From NCBI GenBank assembly GCA_016793585.1, contig JAEUJR010000394.1, positions 1 through 7,659 on the forward strand: a DNA stretch of 7,659 bases, given 5' to 3'. The translations under genes and the position numbers were made by a program. Below, piece by piece: positions 7,601 through 7,659 of this stretch. Each line of letters opens with the position of its first letter. Within the stretch, counting starts at the first letter, position 1. The stretch is from Archangium sp. (GTDB taxonomy: Bacteria > Myxococcota > Myxococcia > Myxococcales > Myxococcaceae). The notes beneath the pieces were generated by a model, which was given only the letters and a program-made list of their open reading frames with translations, did not search any database and was not told the DNA's origin.

Positions 7601-7659
7601 GGAGCGGGTTGATGCTCGTGTACGTGGTGCAGCTCGTTGCCGTCGCGGTGCACGACGTC
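1689..7659 (-). CDS. Giant CARDB/putative-Ig surface protein with an internal and a terminal MYXO-CTERM (5' end beyond right edge)
   Basis: The frame is open from the right edge to TGA at 1691-1689, at least 1,989 codons. GTG at 7583 is not the start: 25 more codons upstream (including SINPLPTASSP) stay open to the edge. Residues here count from that Val as 1. Half A: end of an N-terminal beta-domain (to 127), four CARDB-like repeats (128-667, each ending near '[P/T]xGxYYVxxxxD...NN'), four He_PIG-like repeats (668-1039, 'LPxGLxLxxDGxLxG'), then a MYXO-CTERM (1044-1070). Half B: signal-peptide-like segment (about 1063-1088), N-terminal domain (1089-1287), two CARDB-like repeats (1288-1533), four Ig-like repeats (1535-1927) and a terminal MYXO-CTERM (1938-1964) ending MRRRRA. 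CARDB and He_PIG folds are extracellular adhesion or stalk modules; MYXO-CTERM tails are processed by a myxosortase for surface display. No catalytic motif was seen. By comparison with half B, roughly 80 residues, including the signal peptide, lie beyond the edge. It may be a natural polyprotein, a gene fusion, or two genes whose boundary was lost. Confidence 0.9.
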   Translation of the reverse strand, partial: TSCTATATSCTTYTSINPLPTASSPVQNHIAALWDDAQIGANTQIRVLSTPAKVTVEWVSLEDFSISSPAWTATFQIALEPSGNFSIHYGPITGTASFMAGYQAGTLGYAVLGTGCLPTAQASCCGSASNTARCGSQYAADVLISTEPPLSPDLIASSVRVSNFQTIQPSNDLSMTVTVRAANYSRSAANNWAWRAFLSPDPLRDPSDGGPGLADGGTGANDIPLDPETGGNSLSPQGTQDFSAVVTTSSPPPPGDYYVIVELDTQNAVAEVSEVNNIAVLPYAITGGVDLVSTNVTGVATSGPDSVDPVRLQYFNRGGSSAGTINYRVMLAASRDAGLVTFADGGSIDLLPDGGEGPGPVGLPVIHRGTRAVSGGETVDETINVTMPFDAPQGDFFYVLQLDPAGQITEASERNNLVFSTGKVTIKRADLILEAIDIIDQTTRVPVRNVLFGEQYKAVVRFRNQGGGAARNYRIGIVLSTDSTLSLLSDQILAEQVVAQTLASDGSTTLEIPFTLPVTDRADAGLPTGNYFVFVSLDMLGAVIESNKGNNSGNIGPVRGQSPAADYAISALQAPASAGIGEVIPVFRTVRNIGNRAAASVPYRYFASANTIVTPNDVPLEIQLSDGGVAVEGQLQLASGSADSRTELVKLPTTMPPGSYYVGCLVDPANTITELSKTNNAFSSNVVQVVQSSLRIVDVQLPDATVGRSYFYRLSATGENGTSMWSVDTAQGALPPGVTLSADGELQGTPSGVGGTGVRAFTVNVSNNGRVATGRLVMRVLPATSQVEITTASIPAIVNSPSATLNFPLGAAGGSRPYSWRVASGSLPAGLTFSVDGVLGGAPRAGTPDGVTRVTFEVRDATGGFNRRELQLRLVAAGSIVIKTARLPDAITGQDYMPTEIAVQNADGSALARPIVFSVSGNLPPGLVSQEEFGVFTISGRPTRAGTFTFTISVEDARGRSDTLDYTVTVYTNRFRIVASNLPQLLRPNEAVNASFATQPSGTVTWSIASGRLPPGITLGADGTLTGTVENLDAAIGTFTFVVEAKDNAGANGLAPYALVVERVPARMGCSTTDAGPIGLLALALLGLLRRSRRRAAPLLAAAAVAVPVVGLAQSYQASPPAPLPYQSLPAARTVVAPSTLAGARVALPFAFKFYNQMYTEVSMSRYGYLALAGSDDADSFNTTIPHNSSFSPSTIIAPWWESLAVPTGTSANFAWQVTGSAPNRVVIFEWRDMGTATTTPAAQRFSFQAQLFETTNQVRFSYGATTPPSTSASVGIMGTVGSGIAGLPCTATSNCSSTDWPTSQAVDFFLPADLRITRLAVDQTGYSGVRYGATAFVRNEGGRVANNVTVRFYLSTDAILQTATDTLIGDAMSAMIPVGDEFAVTFPGNLPSTVTAGNFFVLAVVDPSNSVPEIDENNNLSPPATMVVGAPRGDVTATGVTAPATATPGAMVSVGRTLSNLGNAAVGAFKYTVLLSDNNVISISDRALTPVGNSTGLTPGQVDTANEMVALPANLTAGTYWIGVCANFDGANATAAFAIDEISVVNNCAVAAAGTVVSTGALSVLTNSLPAATQYAPYGLRLRATGGSGAVTWTVSAGALPAGMSLSADGTLSGAPARTGAFAFEVTASSGAATATQMLSMMVGAGSLPLVIVDQDLPGAEFGRAYSASLIAVGGKPPYQWALRPNAVLPDGLALSGDGFLEGRATESGEKVFEVEVTDSASAKVARELKVRVVNPTTLSIGTTALVRGVLRQSYLQRLVVVGGRAPYQWSVTRFQQLPQNPTESPGAVQMGLPENFGLTIQDGVNEDFLSGTPKQAGLFSLTLKVVDGAGTEDSVSVTLLVGYVEALAITTTILPDAFVNQSYAVKLSHNGGRDAVVTYTLPCVRQATRADQFDCVATDATQTLPTGLSMGSDGSILGIPNAEPGTYTFLVKVADEGGRQDVRGLSIRLQPDFAASQSSGGCSTGTGLSSVAVGVLAGLFLMRRRRA
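1692..1772 (-). other. Terminal MYXO-CTERM sorting signal (half B)
   Basis: Residues 1938-1964: Gly-Cys-Ser-Thr-Gly, then a hydrophobic stretch (LSSVAVGVLAGLFLM), then RRRRA and the stop. This is the standard order of the MYXO-CTERM tail: invariant Cys, short transmembrane helix, Arg cluster at the extreme C-terminus. It is preceded by a Ser/Gln-rich linker (AASQSSG). In the established model the tail is cleaved at or near the Cys by a CPBP-family myxosortase. Confidence 0.88.
1803..2981 (-). repeat. Four putative-Ig (He_PIG-like) repeats of half B
   Basis: Signature segments are ALPAGMSLSADGTLSG (1575-1590), VLPDGLALSGDGFLEG (1664-1679), a degenerate GLPENFGLTIQDG...LSGTP (1768-1790), and TLPTGLSMGSDGSILG (1880-1895). 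Each is preceded by 'PYQW' or an equivalent and followed by a beta strand ending VxVxD. Repeat 3 carries an insertion of about 20 residues before its GL-P motif. Repeat 4 carries an insertion with Cys1860 and Cys1872, probably disulfide-paired. The fold is inferred from the motif. Confidence 0.8.
2985..3722 (-). repeat. Two CARDB-like repeats of half B
   Basis: Residues 1288-1405 begin ADLRITRLAVD and end TAGNFFVLAVVDPSNSVPEI-DENNN. Residues 1409-1533 begin GDVTATGVTAP, carry 'SVGRTLSNLGNAAVG' and end near DEISVVNN. Both follow the CARDB order: DL-x(I/V), VxNxG, an 'LSxDxxI' strand, then xxGxYxVxVxxD...NN. The second has an enlarged last hairpin (CANFDGANATAAF). Confidence 0.8.
3723..4319 (-). 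other. N-terminal beta-domain of half B ('IAPWWESL' type)
   Basis: Residues 1089-1287, starting right after a predicted signal-peptidase site. Landmarks are FAFKFYNQMYTEVSMSRYGY, then TTIPHNSSFSPSTIIAPWW, VVIFEWRDM, RFSFQAQLFETTNQVRFSYG, VGIMG and a Cys1265-Cys1271 pair. This resembles a widespread bacterial secreted domain with 'NGYLxF...IAPFWDDL...WxxV...FQxxLYExxxxIxFxYG' (nidogen-like in appearance). Half A carries its own version, of which only the second part is visible. Confidence 0.7.
4320..4397 (-). other. Internal signal-peptide-like segment opening half B
   Basis: From Leu1063 (TTG codon 4397-4395) to Ala1088: a basic n-region (RRSRRR), a hydrophobic core (AAPLLAAAAVAVPVV) and a c-region GLA followed by QSYQ, a good signal peptidase I site (Gly at -3, Ala at -1). 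It is fused in frame to the preceding MYXO-CTERM and shares its Arg cluster. The TTG could in principle be a start, but no purine-rich Shine-Dalgarno precedes it; the nearest in-frame ATG (4457-4455, Met1043) also lacks one. Confidence 0.7.
4374..4454 (-). other. Internal MYXO-CTERM-like sorting signal (end of half A)
   Basis: Residues 1044-1070: Gly-Cys-Ser-Thr-Thr, Asp-Ala-Gly-Pro, a hydrophobic stretch (IGLLALALLGLL), then RRSRRR. It has the same order and length as the terminal tail of half B, but translation continues instead of stopping. There is no TGA, TAG or TAA in any minus-strand frame between 4261 and 4440. Confidence 0.85.
4467..5582 (-). repeat. Four putative-Ig (He_PIG-like) repeats of half A
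   Basis: Signature segments are ALPPGVTLSADGELQGTP (708-725), SLPAGLTFSVDGVLGGAP (801-818), NLPPGLVSQEEFGVFTISG (897-915, the loop is variant) and RLPPGITLGADGTLTG (987-1002). Each ends in a strand of the form FTVxVxDxxG. They are spaced about 90-95 residues apart, the usual size of such domains, and lie immediately before the internal MYXO-CTERM, like a stalk near the membrane. Confidence 0.85.
5583..7202 (-). repeat. Four CARDB-like repeats of half A
   Basis: Four units of about 130 residues. Their closing signatures are PPGDYYVIVELD...SEVNN (228-252), PQGDFFYVLQLD...SERNN (367-391), PTGNYFVFVSLD...NKGNN (502-526) and PPGSYYVGCLVD...SKTNN (631-655). Each opens with DL or DY plus a hydrophobic strand and has an internal N-x-G turn. 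The first two contain Asp/Gly-rich loops (for example DPSDGGPGLADGG), which may bind calcium; that is speculation. Confidence 0.85.
7203..7659 (-). other. Second part of the N-terminal beta-domain of half A (truncated by window edge)
   Basis: The visible part starts TSCTATATSCTTYTSINPLP and continues with NHIAALWDDAQIG, VTVEWVSLEDF and ATFQIALEPSGNFSIHYG, then a Cys-rich stretch with Cys91, 99, 100 and 109. The order (IAxLWDD, VEW, FQIxLE, IHYG) matches the half-B domain. This alignment shows that the true start and signal peptide of half A lie to the right of the window. Confidence 0.75.

Overview
This is a GC-rich window in which all real genes read on the minus strand, so the biological order runs from the right edge to the left. 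Two unrelated-looking segments carry MYXO-CTERM sorting signals (Gly-Cys-Ser, a short hydrophobic helix, then an Arg cluster). Together with a Cys-rich lipoprotein of 'CKCGG' repeats, this points to a member of the Myxococcota (myxobacteria and relatives). The genus cannot be told from the window.

Layout. (1) 7659-1689: one very long open frame, cut off by the right edge at its 5' end, encoding at least 1,989 residues of secreted or surface beta-sandwich protein. It is two complete paralogous proteins joined head to tail in one frame. Half A has an N-terminal beta-domain, four CARDB-like repeats, four putative-Ig (He_PIG-like) repeats and a MYXO-CTERM. Half B has a signal peptide, the same kind of N-terminal domain, two CARDB-like repeats, four Ig-like repeats and a second, terminal MYXO-CTERM. 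No stop codon separates them in any minus-strand frame near the junction. (2) 1637-294: a 447-residue Cys-rich probable lipoprotein beginning 51 nt after the long gene, probably in the same transcript. (3) 293-129: an intergenic region with a perfect 11-bp stem followed by TTTT (probable terminator), then an AT-rich island with a small palindrome. (4) 128-1: the first 42 codons of an acyl-CoA dehydrogenase that runs off the left edge and appears to be a separate transcription unit.

How it fits together. The long protein and the lipoprotein are both exported, repeat-built and without visible enzymatic motifs, so a cell-surface or adhesion role is the simplest reading. The most notable feature is the junction at about 4320-4454. 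A myxosortase-type sorting helix and a signal-peptide helix lie back to back and share one Arg-rich loop. If the protein is made as encoded, the topology predicts a membrane hairpin with both halves outside the cytoplasm. It could be cut by myxosortase and signal peptidase into two surface proteins (a polyprotein), or it could stay as one tethered molecule. The competing explanation is a recent fusion or an assembly artefact that lost a stop codon.
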